From assembly GCA_018881555.1 (NCBI GenBank), contig JACAXG010000052.1, positions 186,001-250,000 on the forward strand: a DNA stretch of 64,000 bases, given 5' to 3'. This DNA comes from Amblyornis subalaris. Its lineage: Eukaryota > Chordata > Aves > Passeriformes > Ptilonorhynchidae. Positions 39,301-50,049 of the stretch are shown piece by piece. A program made the position numbers and the translations under genes. The notes under the pieces were generated by a model, which did no database searches, was not told the origin of the DNA, and saw only the letters and a program-made list of their open reading frames with translations. Position 1 is the first letter of the stretch; each line of letters opens with the position of its first letter.

Positions 39301-41079
39301 GTAAATCACCCCAGATGAATATCTCCTCCTCAATATAATAAGCAGTTTATGTATCCGGCTGCAAAAGTGTTCTAGGAAGTTGCCAAACAGGAAGGAGATC
39401 CTTGCCTGAAGTAATTTGCAACCTAAAGGCTGGATCCTACCAAAGCATCTGGTCAGAGGTTTTNAACAGCTTTTACTCCCATAAGATTTTAAAAGGTATT
39501 CAGGAAGGCCATGTCTTACAGCATGCTGTAAGGTTTGGCTAAAATTGCCTGTAAACTACTCTCAGGCACTTAGCAAGTCTGTGTTACCTTAGTCTTTAAA
39601 CTACGGCAGAAATGTGCTGTGGATAGATGAACTGAAACTACACCCACAAGGAGATGAAATTATATTAACAGACATATAAACATATCATATTGCCAGTGAA
39701 AGACAGACAGTAACAATACTTAAAAAAATTTTAAAATATGCAAATCTTCCTTCCCATGGCCTGACTCACTAGTGCAATCCTGCCAAAATGGATGGGTTAG
39801 TGCCACGGAGTGAACTGTGCAACATCTATAGATCACAGACTTAAACCTGCTGCCACACACCTCCTTTCTCATAACCATTTGTTTTGCTTAAACACCCTCT
39901 GGCCATCCTTAAGCCAACAGTGATGTTCTTTATATCTTGTTAATAGGTGTCATGATAAAGAAATAAGAACATATATCCTATGTTATGTGAGTAAGGAGAA
40001 TTTAATGCTGCTGCACATTTGCTAGCTCTTTCTTTTTTACCTTGATTTTCACAGAGCCCAAACCTCCGGAAAAGTTTGATTTTCTCCTTACTTCATCCTC
40101 TGGCTTTCCTGTCAGTTTTTTTTAAGAGTTACATTTCTGGCTAGAATACAATGTTTTAGTCAGTGTATGGACATTGCAGAACATTGCAAAGAATATTTGA
40201 CCCCTGCCTTTTATTTCCTAAGTGTATCATCAGTTCCAAGTACTGAATATATTAGCAGAATTGGGTATTGCTAAATGGCAACACTAAGTCTAACTGATCT
40301 GGATTTTAGCTAGTTACCATGCACTAACTACCTCATGTGATGGCAGGAAATGACAGCTCCAAGGCTGAAATCAGATCCAGGCAGGTGGGCTCCTAAAGGG
40401 GGTTGGTGCAAACACAAATGTTGGCCCGTGTGGATCCAGCTGCAGCAACAGAGCCTGAGGTTGCAAAGGCCTTAGNAGAAAAACCTGTAGTTGTATTTAA
40501 AATTGAATGCATCCAACACATTATTACACACACACATCATATATGATGTATCACCTGTGGTGATGCATCAACACTGCCTGCATCAGATAGTTAAGGGCAC
40601 TAAGTAAAGCACAGAGGTCCAGACTTCCCTATGACGAGGCATTTCAGTAATTCTCAGGTTCAGGATTTTTGTTCCTAAATAAATAGGTGGGCTAAGTCCA
40701 TGACATCTTTTTGAACTCCGGGCTGTGGAGTTCCTGTGAACGAGAAGAATCAGAGTGAACAGTTTTTCCTTGCAAACCATGCAGATTGCTTCCCTTGCTG
40801 TGTGGAAGACAAGGGATGAGTTACTCCAGTCATCGGAGAAGATGCAGAAACCAGCGGAAATGAGGAGATAAAAAGTCAAAGCCCAAGGATTGGCTAATAG
40901 AGAAAGAAGTGTTGTAATTGCTAAATCACCCAAACTGCTTTGCCAAACTTTGACATGCTTGATTTCCTGTGCTTAAATAATTTTTAGGCTTAAAAAGAAA
41001 GGATGGGGGGAGGGGAAGTGCGGAAAAATAACCAGCTGTTCCTTGTATAGTGCAGGAAACATGTATGATTTATTGCTTT
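36342..41079. other. Gene-free intergenic DNA with possible regulatory patches
   Basis: A patch at 36787-36835 has clustered homeodomain-like cores (ATTAATTAG, CTAATGAG) next to a GATA-type CTTATC. A 'cagcagttcccaaattttt' at 37698 resembles a hAT transposon end, weakly. The hairpin at 40535-40569 is listed separately. No gene was recognised. Confidence 0.5.
40535..40569. repeat. Overlapping palindrome and hairpin
   Basis: CATCATATATGATG (40535-40548) is a perfect 14-bp palindrome. It overlaps a hairpin whose arms, GATGTATCACC and GGTGATGCATC, pair at 10 of 11 positions around a TGT loop. It follows a short CA repeat. It could be a transposon-end remnant or a chance structure. Confidence 0.75.
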
Positions 41080-41375
41080 AAGGTTATTTTTGAAGGGGCT
41101 GCCTGTGGCAGCCGGAGTGCCGGAGAAGTCACTGAGGCCTGTCCACTTGAAGGGCTCAAACTGTTTCCTGAACAGCCCTTCTTCACTCGTCACCTCCGAC
41201 AGCTCCCATTGACAACGTGTGACTGGGGCCCCGGAGTGTTTTAAAGCGGCGGGGGGCCGGGGCGGACAATGGGGCTGTCAATTACCTTTTCCCCCGTTGT
41301 GAAAGGGGCCGGCGGACAATGCGCGGGCGGCGGGGGGCTGTGCCGCGCTGCGAGCCCGCCGCCCCCGCCGCGCTC

Positions 41376-41441
41376 GGCCCCGGCCCCGGCCCCGGCCCCG
41401 GCCCCGGCCCCGGCCCCGGCCCCGGCCCCGGCCCCGGCCCC
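41376..41441. repeat. (GGCCCC)11 hexanucleotide repeat
   Basis: Eleven perfect units (66 bp). The complementary strand is (GGGGCC)11, the same motif as the C9orf72 repeat, and can form G-quadruplexes. Translation of the different frames gives alternating Gly-Pro, Ala-Pro or Gly-Ala strings; these are consequences of the repeat, not evidence of a gene. Confidence 0.98.
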
Positions 41442-41451
41442 GCCGGGACGA

Positions 41452-41487
41452 GGTGCCGGAGGTGCCGGAGGTGCCGGAGGTGCCGCC
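41452..41487. repeat. 9-bp tandem repeat GGTGCCGGA
   Basis: Three perfect copies (41452-41478) and a partial fourth, 10 bp after the GGCCCC array. Both arrays together make about 110 bp of GC-rich tandem sequence. Confidence 0.93.
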
Positions 41488-41852
41488 GCCGCCAGCCCCG
41501 AGCTGCTGCAGCGGCGGGACGGCAGGGGCTGCCCCGCATCCCCATCCCCGCTCCCCATCCCGCGCCCGGGGGGGAACGCCCAGGCTGCGCTACCTAGATT
41601 GTGCCTTTAAAAACTTCCTGTGTGCCTTGATGGCTTGCTGAGAGGACTGTCCATCATACAGGCGCTTTGTCTGGCAGTCACTGCCATTTGAATTTGACTG
41701 ACTGAGGAAGCCCGAGTTATTTGTAAAGAACAACAAGGCTTTTCATTCATAATTTCAGTGGGGGGACAGGGTGCTAATGACTGAGCTTGAATAACCAGGG
41801 AATGCGGTATTCAAGGCAGGAAGAAGCCCAACTGGCTGCCAAATGAGAGGAA

Positions 41853-41871
41853 GGGAGGGGAGGGGAGGGGG
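41853..41871 (+). other. G-quadruplex candidate
   Basis: Four G-tracts of 3, 4, 4 and 5 separated by single A bases satisfy the canonical four-tract rule with one-base loops. It lies at the edge of the upstream GC island. Folding is predicted from sequence only. Confidence 0.75.
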
Positions 41872-44800
41872 ATGTAGGTGAAAGTGCTTGTGTGAAAAGG
41901 CAAACAATGAAATCGGGATCACACGCATGTATACAAATACAAATCAGGTTCTCAAAAGGTGAGACAGGCAAAGACAGAAGCAGGAAGGAGACCTGAGGAA
42001 ACTCCCATTCCTATTTCATTGACTTGCCTTCAGAACCAGCTTCTGCCATGCTAAATCCGAGAAGGTCTCAGCAAAAGGCAGCTCTCTTCCCTCCTGCCGC
42101 CCCCTCGCCACAGAGAAAATGCTTTCCGTCTCCTATTCCTTCTTACTGCAGAAAAAATCCTTGGGTTTGAAGCTGGGCTGAATGAAAATTTTGCCTTTGC
42201 AGCTTAAGCTCCAGCTTCAACCAAACACGAAAGTACCACTGCTAGCCTGGGCTGTGGCCCAGCCCCTACCGTCCGTACATATCATTTTACATATTGACCC
42301 TCTAATTTAGACATACATTTACATATATTCTCTAACTCTGCAAAGACCTTGTCTTCACAGAAGTCAAACTTTACCTGATGTAAAAGTTATTCAACTAAAT
42401 AAAATTGTTGCCTTTATTTCTATTGTCCACAGTGGGATTTTGAATAATGCATTAACAGAAATTTCCTTAGCTACAACAGATTTTATAGAACCATAATTTG
42501 TGTCCCTGTGGAGAAAACAAACCTACAGAGCTAAGAAAAAAACCAGAAATTGAACGGCACATACTTTGGAAAACACAACTGCTTTGACACAACATAAACC
42601 ATCAGAAGAGGATATAATTTATGCCAATTTGAATTGCGTTGTGAGTAAGCAACAATAAGAAAACTTAAAATATGTTAGACGGTTTAAACACTTAACCTCA
42701 AGAATGAAGGAAGTTTTCCAGTGGGCTTATTTTGCAAGCCTGTTCTGTCAGATGCGGTGGATTTATTGTGTATGTTTGTAATGCAATTTCCAATGCTTCC
42801 TTTAACTTTCATTAATTAGAACACCATCCTGGGAGCTGCTCTGGACAGCTGGATTCCCTCCCTGACCTGGAGCACATCAGACTTTCACTCGGGCTCCAGG
42901 AGGAGTCAGGGACTTGTTTAGGAGGAATAGCTCCAAGATTCAGCTGCTCTGTTAATTTCTGCCTTTGTGTCTATGGAGCTTTTGAAAGTAATAGGCCTGT
43001 TTAAAATACAAGAAAAAATGATTAAAAAACCACAAATGAGATAGGAGTAACTACACCAGATGCAGAGACGGAAGTTTAGAGGAACTCTTTAATCAAGGGG
43101 TGGGAGTGGATGCTCCTGCAGAGATAACCTTGTTCAGTTAATCAAACATTTTGTCCTCTTCCCTCTCGAGGTTAAGATAATTGTCTAACAGTTCATACTC
43201 ATTTTTTAAGGTGTTCTGATTCTATTAGACACAGATTCTGAAATCTCAGTTATGCAGAAAGACTCTGGAGGCCACAAGGAAATCAACACCTTGGGCCTCC
43301 ATGGGAAGCAGCATGTACACAGCAAAGCGACTGGACTGGGACCTGAGACTCCTAGTTTTTGCTTTTGAGATAAGTTACTCCTTTCTTTCTTCCCTGTTTT
43401 TTCTCACCTCTAAAATGGGCATAGTGACATCTCTTGAAAACTAGATTGAGATCTGTGGAGAAAACTGTGATAGACTATCCAGTGTTTTAGTTACTGTCAT
43501 TAATATTGCCATTATAATCAGAAGAACGAAGATAGTACAGATCTGACAGCAGGACCAAGGTATTTCACAATTTAATTTTTTTCTTTAATTGATGTAACCA
43601 TACAAACAGTATTTTTTTTTGGTTGTGTTCTGATTTTCAGACAAGTTATGGGGAAACACCAGTTATTTTCCTTTTCATGCAAAATTCATTCATCTTCAGG
43701 ATATTATTCTGTCCTGCACATGTCAACTCTGTTTTCAGGATGTGCTTGTATGCCACTCAGATGAACACAAGTCTTTCACAACTGAGGAAAATAAAAATAA
43801 TCTCAGCAAATGGGAGAAAGATGATACTCTTTTTTTTTAACATTTGCTCAATCTACTTCCCTTTGTTTGCAGCAAAATATGCAAGTCTGACTTGTACGTA
43901 TCCCTTGACTAACTTGCAAGATATATGCTACCAGTTGCTAATCTCTTGGAGTATTTTTTGAACTCCAGCCTCCATTGAGGAAACATACTTAATGTTCTGA
44001 GAGCAGAGTGGCCATCACAGCGTGGAGGTCCATGCAAGCTACCTCACACTTCTGAGAAGAGCAGGCATCCGTCTTCTTCCAGCTCTACTGTTCACAGTAC
44101 CCAAGATATTAATTTACCTTTCTACTACATTGCAGTTTAGAGCTAGTTCAGGTATCTCTACATCAGTGGTTTTCTAACTGTGATCTGTGAATTCCTATGG
44201 ACTACTTCTAAATGGGAGGTCTCATAATTTACAATTTTCTAGAAGAGTCTGCACTTCTCTTAAGATTTTTTCTCTTCTAAAGCATAGAACAAGTATATAG
44301 ACTGAAGAATTTTGAAAGCTACTGCTGCAAACCACAGTAGAGATATGATAAGTCTCTTCATAAAACCTTCTTTCAAATTTCCCGTAACTTCTAACATTGA
44401 CCGCTTCCATTTCTTCTGAGTCACTTTTATCCCAGGTCAACACACAATTGTCTGCATCCTGCTACAAAATATTTTGGGAATTTCCAAACTAGCACTTATT
44501 AACATTTTAATAGGCAATCAGTTAATTTTGCATAAAATTCTAGTATAGTCAAGCCCAGTGTTATCTAGCCTCTAACTAAACCAATCTAGAAAGAGCAGTG
44601 TTTCAAACACTAACAGACAAGACTTGTCTCTGCTGTCATTCTCATGATTATTTCTACCAAAGAAGTTGAAAATGTTAGGAGGAATACCCTAGGACAAACA
44701 AATATACCATGAAAAGCCTGGTATAATACCAGTTTAGCAAATGAACTGCACTTGGTCCCATCCATGTCAAATTGTCCCACTTTTGAACATGTGGTCTCAA

Positions 44801-46127
44801 GGTATTTGAGAAGAGAGAATTAATTATAAAATGCATTGTATAAGCTAGAAAGGTTTATAAAGTTGAATTCCAAAAAACCAATGTTGATTTTATCAAGGAC
44901 ACAAATATAACCAAATAGCATTCAATGACACATCAAAGAGCATACTAGCTTTATTAGAACAATTTACATGCAAAAGCTCCACATTATATTACAAGTACTA
45001 AATATATGTATCCTTCAGTATAATTTCAGAAGGATCAGGAAAGGGATTTGTTTATTCTTTAAGTTTACATAAGTATATTTATTATTCAACAAGAAAATAT
45101 TCTCCTGGCAACTGTCCCTCTATATACTGTGGCAATCACCAGATGGGATAAAATTACACAGGATCTGGCCTACATCACCTTTAAGGAAGGTGTCTATCAT
45201 GAGCTATATCTGAAAAATAGTAGTTTAATCCCAGAAGATCTGAGTATCACTAAAAGCAGGAGACCCAATCCAAGCAGCTGCAGAGCATGTGCATTCCCAG
45301 CCAGAGTGGCAGGTATTAATTCTCTCTTTCACATTAACAGTGCTGCTCCTTGTCCCACTAGATTACATTCCCAGAAACCTTTGTTCATTTCCCCTCTCCT
45401 CTCAGGTGGGAAAATATCAGGATTTCCTCCAGGTAAACTACAAGGAAAATTGCAAAAGCAAAACTAACAGTACTGAGGCAGGGACCTAATTTTCTTCATA
45501 AAAATGTCCAGCTGTTTACAGTGCAGTGTGTTTGACTTCTCTGTTTCTCTCTATGATTTATCTAATTGGCCTTATCTGCCCCGAGAACCTCAATGAAATA
45601 TCAGTCGACAGAAAAGCTTTACAGGTAATCACTTTAAAAAAGCTCTATAATTCTTTTACGTACATTAGCTTATTCAGAGTCACAAACACAGAAGACAATC
45701 AATTAAAGGTTTAAGAGACTATGGAACTTCTGGGCATTAGAAGCAATGTGCAGCCAAACTTAGTCCTTTTAGGATGTGCAGAATCAATATTCCCATATCA
45801 TTGCATTAACTCCTGAGATAATGGATGAAATGTTCTCAAAGTCAGCAAATTTACTGCACTTTCATTCCCTTGCAGGAAGAATTCCTTATGAATGAACTTC
45901 CCTTTGTTTTCAAAGTAAAGGGGAAAACTACTTGTTTTCAGGTCCTGGTTCTGAAAATGGAATCAAGTAAAACCTTGTGGGACAATTTCAGGATGAAGCA
46001 GAAAAGTTTCAACTATTTCAGATGGGTGACTGTCATGTCATAGACTTTTCAAATGTCTGTTCCCCACTTTTCACCTGAAGCCACTGGAATTGTTACTATT
46101 CAAATATATCATGAACATACACACCTA
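41872..46127. other. Gene-free intergenic DNA
   Basis: The stretch at 42785-42990 is less AT-rich than its surroundings and holds CATTAATTAG, so it is a possible conserved element. 'cagtggttttctaactgtga' at 44164 resembles a hAT-Charlie terminus, weakly. Frames of about 112 codons (43623, 45129) lack domain patterns. No gene recognised. Confidence 0.5.
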
Positions 46128-46314
46128 TATAAATATAAATATAAATATAAATATAAATATAAATATAAATATAAATATAAATATAAATATAAATATAAAT
46201 ATAAATATAAATATAAATATANTATAAATATAAATATAAATATAAATATAAATATAAATATAAATATAAATATAAATATAAATATAAATATAAATATAAA
46301 TATAAATATAAATA
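46128..46314. repeat. (TATAAA)n hexanucleotide microsatellite, about 31 units
   Basis: A 187-bp array of TATAAA, uninterrupted except for an N at 46222, where the phase slips by one base. The slip suggests the assembly could not resolve the length here, so the true copy number is uncertain. Isoleucine/tyrosine-rich frames across it are artefacts. Confidence 0.97.
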
Positions 46315-47221
46315 CATGTGTATGTTAGTGTGTACACAAGTATATATGCACACAACAGTTACATTTCTCTGCCGAGGATAAACTAAAGAACTTCATCTTA
46401 AAAAACAAGATCTGCTTGGGTTAAAAGCATAAAAATAAAACCATGCAGTGGTTAGAGCAAACCACTAGGGGAAACATAATCACATGCATTAAGCCACTGT
46501 CCATGACAAGAAATGTGAAATATCATGTGAGTGATACATGTAATCCTCCAAAAGCTGGTTCCAAGGTACCATTAGATTAAAAGTATGAGAAATCCACTCT
46601 GAGGTTCCAACACAAACACGCACACAAAAAAGCACACTTAAATTTGTGCACTATTTATTGATTACCTGTGTGCCAGTTAGTGCACAGATCTTTGCAGGTT
46701 CGGTGCTTCTCTTTCAAACTCATCAGTACCAAGATGCTGTATGGTTGGGGCTTTTGCTGTCTTTATTTTTGGATTTTTTTTTTTTTTTAAGCTATAAGAC
46801 ATTGTTGCTTCACCATTTTGCACACATGACTGGCTCTGCTAATAAAAATAGCTTCACTGTTTTCAGATCTGTCTTTGAAACTACTCTCTATATTAAGAGT
46901 ATACACCTGTACTTGAGAACTGGAGTGGAAATTGTCGATCCCACTACTGACCGACAGATTTAAAAATGGTGTTATGAACTTTCCGGTTTAAAACGCTATT
47001 TATATACTTAGTACAAAAGCCGATAAATAAATTTAACAGACCTTGCCCGTGTGTATAGGTTTGCACAAAGAGTTCTAAACCTGTTTTTGACTTTGCTATG
47101 TGGGAGGAAGTGATTTTTGTCTTTCTACAGTGAGGAGAATATCGTGTCTTCTCTTTCCCGGATATTTTAACCCATGCTTGTCCATCACAGGTGAATCCCN
47201 TGGATTGCCTTGGTGACACAG
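46315..47221. other. Gene-free AT-rich flank of the CpG domain
   Basis: A short CA/TG-rich stretch follows the TATAAA array and a poly-T run lies near 46775-46788. No gene was recognised, and AT content falls sharply at about 47220. Confidence 0.55.
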
Positions 47222-47690
47222 AGCGCGTAGCCTATACACAAGGCACATCTCCGGGGATGCTCAGGTCGGTCCTAGACGCATCTTCACGGAGACGCCAGGC
47301 CACCGAGTGCCCCCTCCCGCGGGGAAGTTCGGGGAAGGCCCGCGGCTTCCTGCGGCGCTGCCCGGCGCCGGGGCTGGTGCCCCCGCGGAGCCGCCGTGAC
47401 CCGCCGCCCCCCGCCCCGGCGCCGCGCTCCCTCTGGCGGGGAGAGCCGCCGCCGCTCCCCGGAGCCCCGAGGGGAACGCAGCCCCACCGGGCTGCGGCTC
47501 CATCGGAGGGGCAGCCCCCGCCTCGGCGGGAGTGCACTCGGTCTGCAGGGCCGGGGGGTCGAAGAGCGTGGGGAGGGGCCGGCTGGCCGGGCTTCAGCAG
47601 TTCTGTGCGGGCTAGGGAGCGGTGGAGCCCGCTTGAAGGGAAAGAAGTGATCCCCGTGTAACTCCAGCTGGCCTTACCGTCAACCAACTA
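47222..47690. promoter_or_regulatory. CpG island, distal part of SPRY2 upstream domain
   Basis: Very GC- and CpG-rich with Sp1-like CCGCCCC boxes. Long open frames on both strands (up to 156 codons) have Pro/Arg/Gly composition and arise from the base composition. It contains GCTCCCTCTGGCGG (47426-47439), a possible CTCF core in reverse orientation. It could contribute to SPRY2 regulation or host an upstream transcript. Confidence 0.6.
47426..47439 (-). promoter_or_regulatory. Candidate CTCF-binding site (reverse)
   Basis: The reverse complement, CCGCCAGAGGGAGC, fits the CTCF core CCASYAGRKGGCR with two mismatches. It faces the forward candidate near 36.3 kb, making a convergent pair if both are used. 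Confidence 0.3.
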
Positions 47691-48269
47691 TGGAAAATAG
47701 TTTGCAGGTTCAGAATATTATTGAGGAAGAACGGATTCTTGCGTATAAAACACGAAAACCCGAAGGCCATCAGTGTGAGACACTGCCCTCTTTATTTACA
47801 CGTGCTATGGGGAATGACCACCCCTTCCACACAGCAGTGACCAGCAGGTGTAGGAGAGGAGGTGCCTGCGAAATCGCCTCGAGTAGTAGAGGGCCGGTTG
47901 GGGTTTTGCACCGGGGACCGTCCATGTGAATAGCGCAGCGCGTTACTGCCTTACACACCGTGTGTATTTTAAGCAGTGCCACACGTGACAGGGGAACACT
48001 CGTGCTCGGTGCATGCCAGCCCGGGGACGGGGGTAAGCGTACAGATACTTGTTGGCGCAAGATGCCCCCGTCCAACCAACCCGGGTGGCCCCGCCAATGC
48101 TTCCAGCCGCTACCAAAGGGACCGAGCTGTGGCCGTGTCAGGAAACGCCCAGAAGACAAACAGTCACGTTCGAGAGCTGCTCGCAGACCGTGTCCCCCGC
48201 ACGAATGGGAACTGACTAAAATAAAGGGGGGGGGGCAGTTGAAGAGGTTTTTTTAGAGAAAAGCCCACA

Positions 48270-49010
48270 CCTCCAGGCCCCTCCGCACACGCGAGGGGAC
48301 CCCGCCGCTGCCAGGGACGCGGCGTAGTCCGCGGGCAGGCGCCCGAGGCACGGGGACCTGCCGCCCTCTCCGCCCCGCTCCGCGCCCCGCGGGCCCCGCT
48401 CCGCGCCCCGCGGGCCCCGCTCCACGCTCCCGCCCGGGCACGGGGGCGCCCTCCGCGCCGCCTAATCGCATTAATCCGCGGGACAATGCCCCAAGTAATC
48501 ACCCTTCCTGCTCCCTGCGCGGCCGGCGACCGGCGGCTGGAAAGGGCGAAGGGGGGGAGGGGAGGGGCAGAAAGTGTAAACTTTTATTCCACTCGGTTAC
48601 GAAAAACGGGTGGGAGGGAATGGGGAACACTTGGACGCGGGTTTCCCGAAAGCCCGCAGCGGCGGGGAGAGCGCGCCTTCCTCCCCGCGAGAAGCGAGCT
48701 CCCCTCGGCTCCCCTGCAAACCTATCGCCGCCTGCCTCTGAGTAAATACACGAGCACAAAAGCAAGCCCGAGCGGCGTGAGACCGCGCACGGAGCAGCCT
48801 CCAGTGAGCACAGGCTGCGGCGAGGCGCCGGGAGCGGGGCTGCCGCTCGCCCCGCGCAGCGCGGGGAGCGCCGCGTTCGGGCCGGGGCCGCCGGGCTGGC
48901 TCGGCGGCGGCAGCGCTGCCCTTTTGAATGCCTCCCGCAGCTCAGAGTGCTGGCAGGGCGCTGGGAGCGCCAGTGAATGTAGCCCCGCAGAGCCAATGAG
49001 CTGGGACCGG
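48270..49010 (+). promoter_or_regulatory. SPRY2: SPRY2 proximal promoter CpG island
   Basis: Dense CpG sequence immediately upstream of the first exon, including a 21-bp GC-rich tandem repeat (48377-48418) and a block at 48463-48503 with three TAATC-type homeodomain cores (TAATCG, TAATCC, TAATCA) around a GGACAATG SOX-type site. A CCAAT box lies at 48993-48997, followed about 20 bp later by a weak TATA-like GATATATCC (49015-49023). The 321-codon frame crossing this region (48486-49451) is low-complexity and is not treated as a gene. Confidence 0.7.
48377..48418. repeat. 21-bp GC-rich tandem repeat, 2 perfect copies
   Basis: GCTCCGCGCCCCGCGGGCCCC is repeated exactly at 48377-48397 and 48398-48418, with a diverging third start. 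Each unit holds Sp1-like and CCGCGG cores. Confidence 0.93.
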
Positions 49011-49061
49011 ATGCGATATATCCTCTGGGACAACAACTGCTCTGTTCCTCCTCAGATCCAC

Positions 49062-49451
49062 ATGACGCCATTTACTGCTGCTTTTGCAGAGAGATCACCC
49101 TACCTCCTCCGGAAAGAAAAAGAGAGAGAGGGAGAGAGCGAGCGAGCAGAAAAACGCCGAGCCCCTACAGCTCAGATCTCAAATCTTCCTCCTCCTCCTC
49201 CTCCACCTCCTCCAAACACACAACAACAACCACCACCACAAATCCGCTGCGCTCCCAAAACACCCCCCCCCCCGATTGCAAACCACAGAGCTGCCTGCAA
49301 CACACACACGCTCGCAGAGGGAGCGAGAAAGCTAAGAGGGAGAGAGGGGAGAGGAGCCTGCAGCAAGCAGCTTCTCAGCAGAACGGCTACATTGCACAAG
49401 CTGCTTCTTTGGAGGAGCTCAGTGGAAGAAAGCTCTGGGATTTTATTTTAG
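49062..49451 (+). other. Possible long upstream ORF in SPRY2 5'UTR
   Basis: If transcription starts above 49062, this ATG (cacATGacg) opens a 129-codon frame through the GA- and CTC-repeats. Its Pro-run and Glu/Arg-rich product looks like translated repeat rather than a protein. It depends wholly on the true start site. Confidence 0.25.
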
Positions 49452-49742
49452 ATCCACTTTATTTTGTTTTCTTTGGCTTTCCCCTTTCCTCTTGATCATT
49501 TGCAACAGCAACAAAAAAAGTGACTTGGTATTGGCGATTCGGCCTCCTGTTCATTGAGGAAAAAAAAAAGGAAAGTGTGTGTGTGTGAGACTGAGTGATC
49601 TCTTTTTAGGAGCAAAGAAAACTCACCCCGCCATCCGGAGAGGTGTTTTGATTATTATTATAGTGTATACACGCACACACGTATTTATAATCGATCTGAG
49701 GAGAGGCACCTAACTTTGCTCTGGACTTTTTTTTTTTTTTAC

Positions 49743-49781
49743 ATGGTGATCATTCTTACTCTAATTTGCAAGTTGGACTAA
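49743..49781 (+). other. Short uORF in exon 1
   Basis: ATG GTG ... GAC TAA, 12 codons, after the poly-T run and 112 bp before the splice donor. It has A at -1 and G at +4 and lacks a strong context. It could reduce translation of the SPRY2 CDS. Confidence 0.5.
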
Positions 49782-50049
49782 AGCAGAGTTTGGAAAAGAA
49801 TTTTTTTTTGCTTTAGGGCTGGATTTATTTGCAAACCGCAGGAAGAAGAAAATACAAGAGAGAGAGGGGTTTGGTGCAGCGCCGCGATCACGGTGAGAGC
49901 CTTTTCCTTGCTTGCAAAACTTTTCTTTAACCTACCCCCCCCCCCCCCGCCCGGCTTGGTTGCTCCAAGAAAACTCGTGGAAATGTTTGAGGCCGATCCC
50001 TTTTCCATTCGTACAGGTTCTCCCTCTCTCCCCCTTCCCTTCTTCTTCC

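Larger units (their letters stand above)
41080..41610. promoter_or_regulatory. Isolated CpG/GC-rich island 7.5-8 kb upstream of SPRY2 exon 1
   Basis: Base composition jumps from AT-rich to very GC-rich with frequent CpG between about 41220 and 41580, and the rest of the surrounding 10 kb is AT-rich. It contains two identical GGCGGACAATG blocks 50 bp apart (SOX-type ACAATG), a CAATTA core, the GGCCCC array and a 9-bp GGTGCCGGA repeat. A distal promoter of an unannotated non-coding RNA or an enhancer would fit. No splice-supported transcript can be shown. Open frames on both strands come from the repeat and are not genes. Confidence 0.6.
49045..49892 (+). other. SPRY2: SPRY2 exon 1 (non-coding 5'UTR)
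   Basis: The 3' limit is a clean donor: ...gatcacg|gtgagagcc with GTGAG at 49893. The 5' limit is inferred from the CCAAT/TATA-like elements just upstream and is uncertain by about 100 bp or more. The exon is rich in GA repeats (about 49117-49145), CTC-triplets, CA-rich stretches and a poly-T run (49729-49740). An ETS core CCGGAA sits at 49109-49114, which would fit induction by ERK signalling. It contains at least one short upstream ORF (49743-49781) and possibly one from 49062. Non-coding first exon with the coding region confined to exon 2 is the known SPRY2 arrangement. Confidence 0.7.

Noticed and set aside
41241..41610. Gly-Ala/Pro-Ala dipeptide-repeat frames
   Set aside because: Direct translation of the GGCCCC array in different frames; interesting as a repeat property but not a gene.
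44164..44208. hAT-Charlie-like terminus (cagtggttttctaactgtga)
   Set aside because: Only a weak terminal resemblance, with no opposite end or target duplication visible.
46053..46355. Ile/Tyr/Lys/Asn repeat frames
   Set aside because: Translation of the TATAAA array.
47191..47687. Opposing 151-156-codon frames in the CpG island
   Set aside because: Long frames on both strands in GC-rich DNA are expected because stop codons are AT-rich; no conserved domain.
48486..49451. 321-codon open frame on the plus strand across the SPRY2 promoter and exon 1
   Set aside because: Low-complexity Pro/Arg/Glu/Ser composition set by CpG and GA/CTC repeats, no domain, and it overlaps the promoter and 5'UTR.
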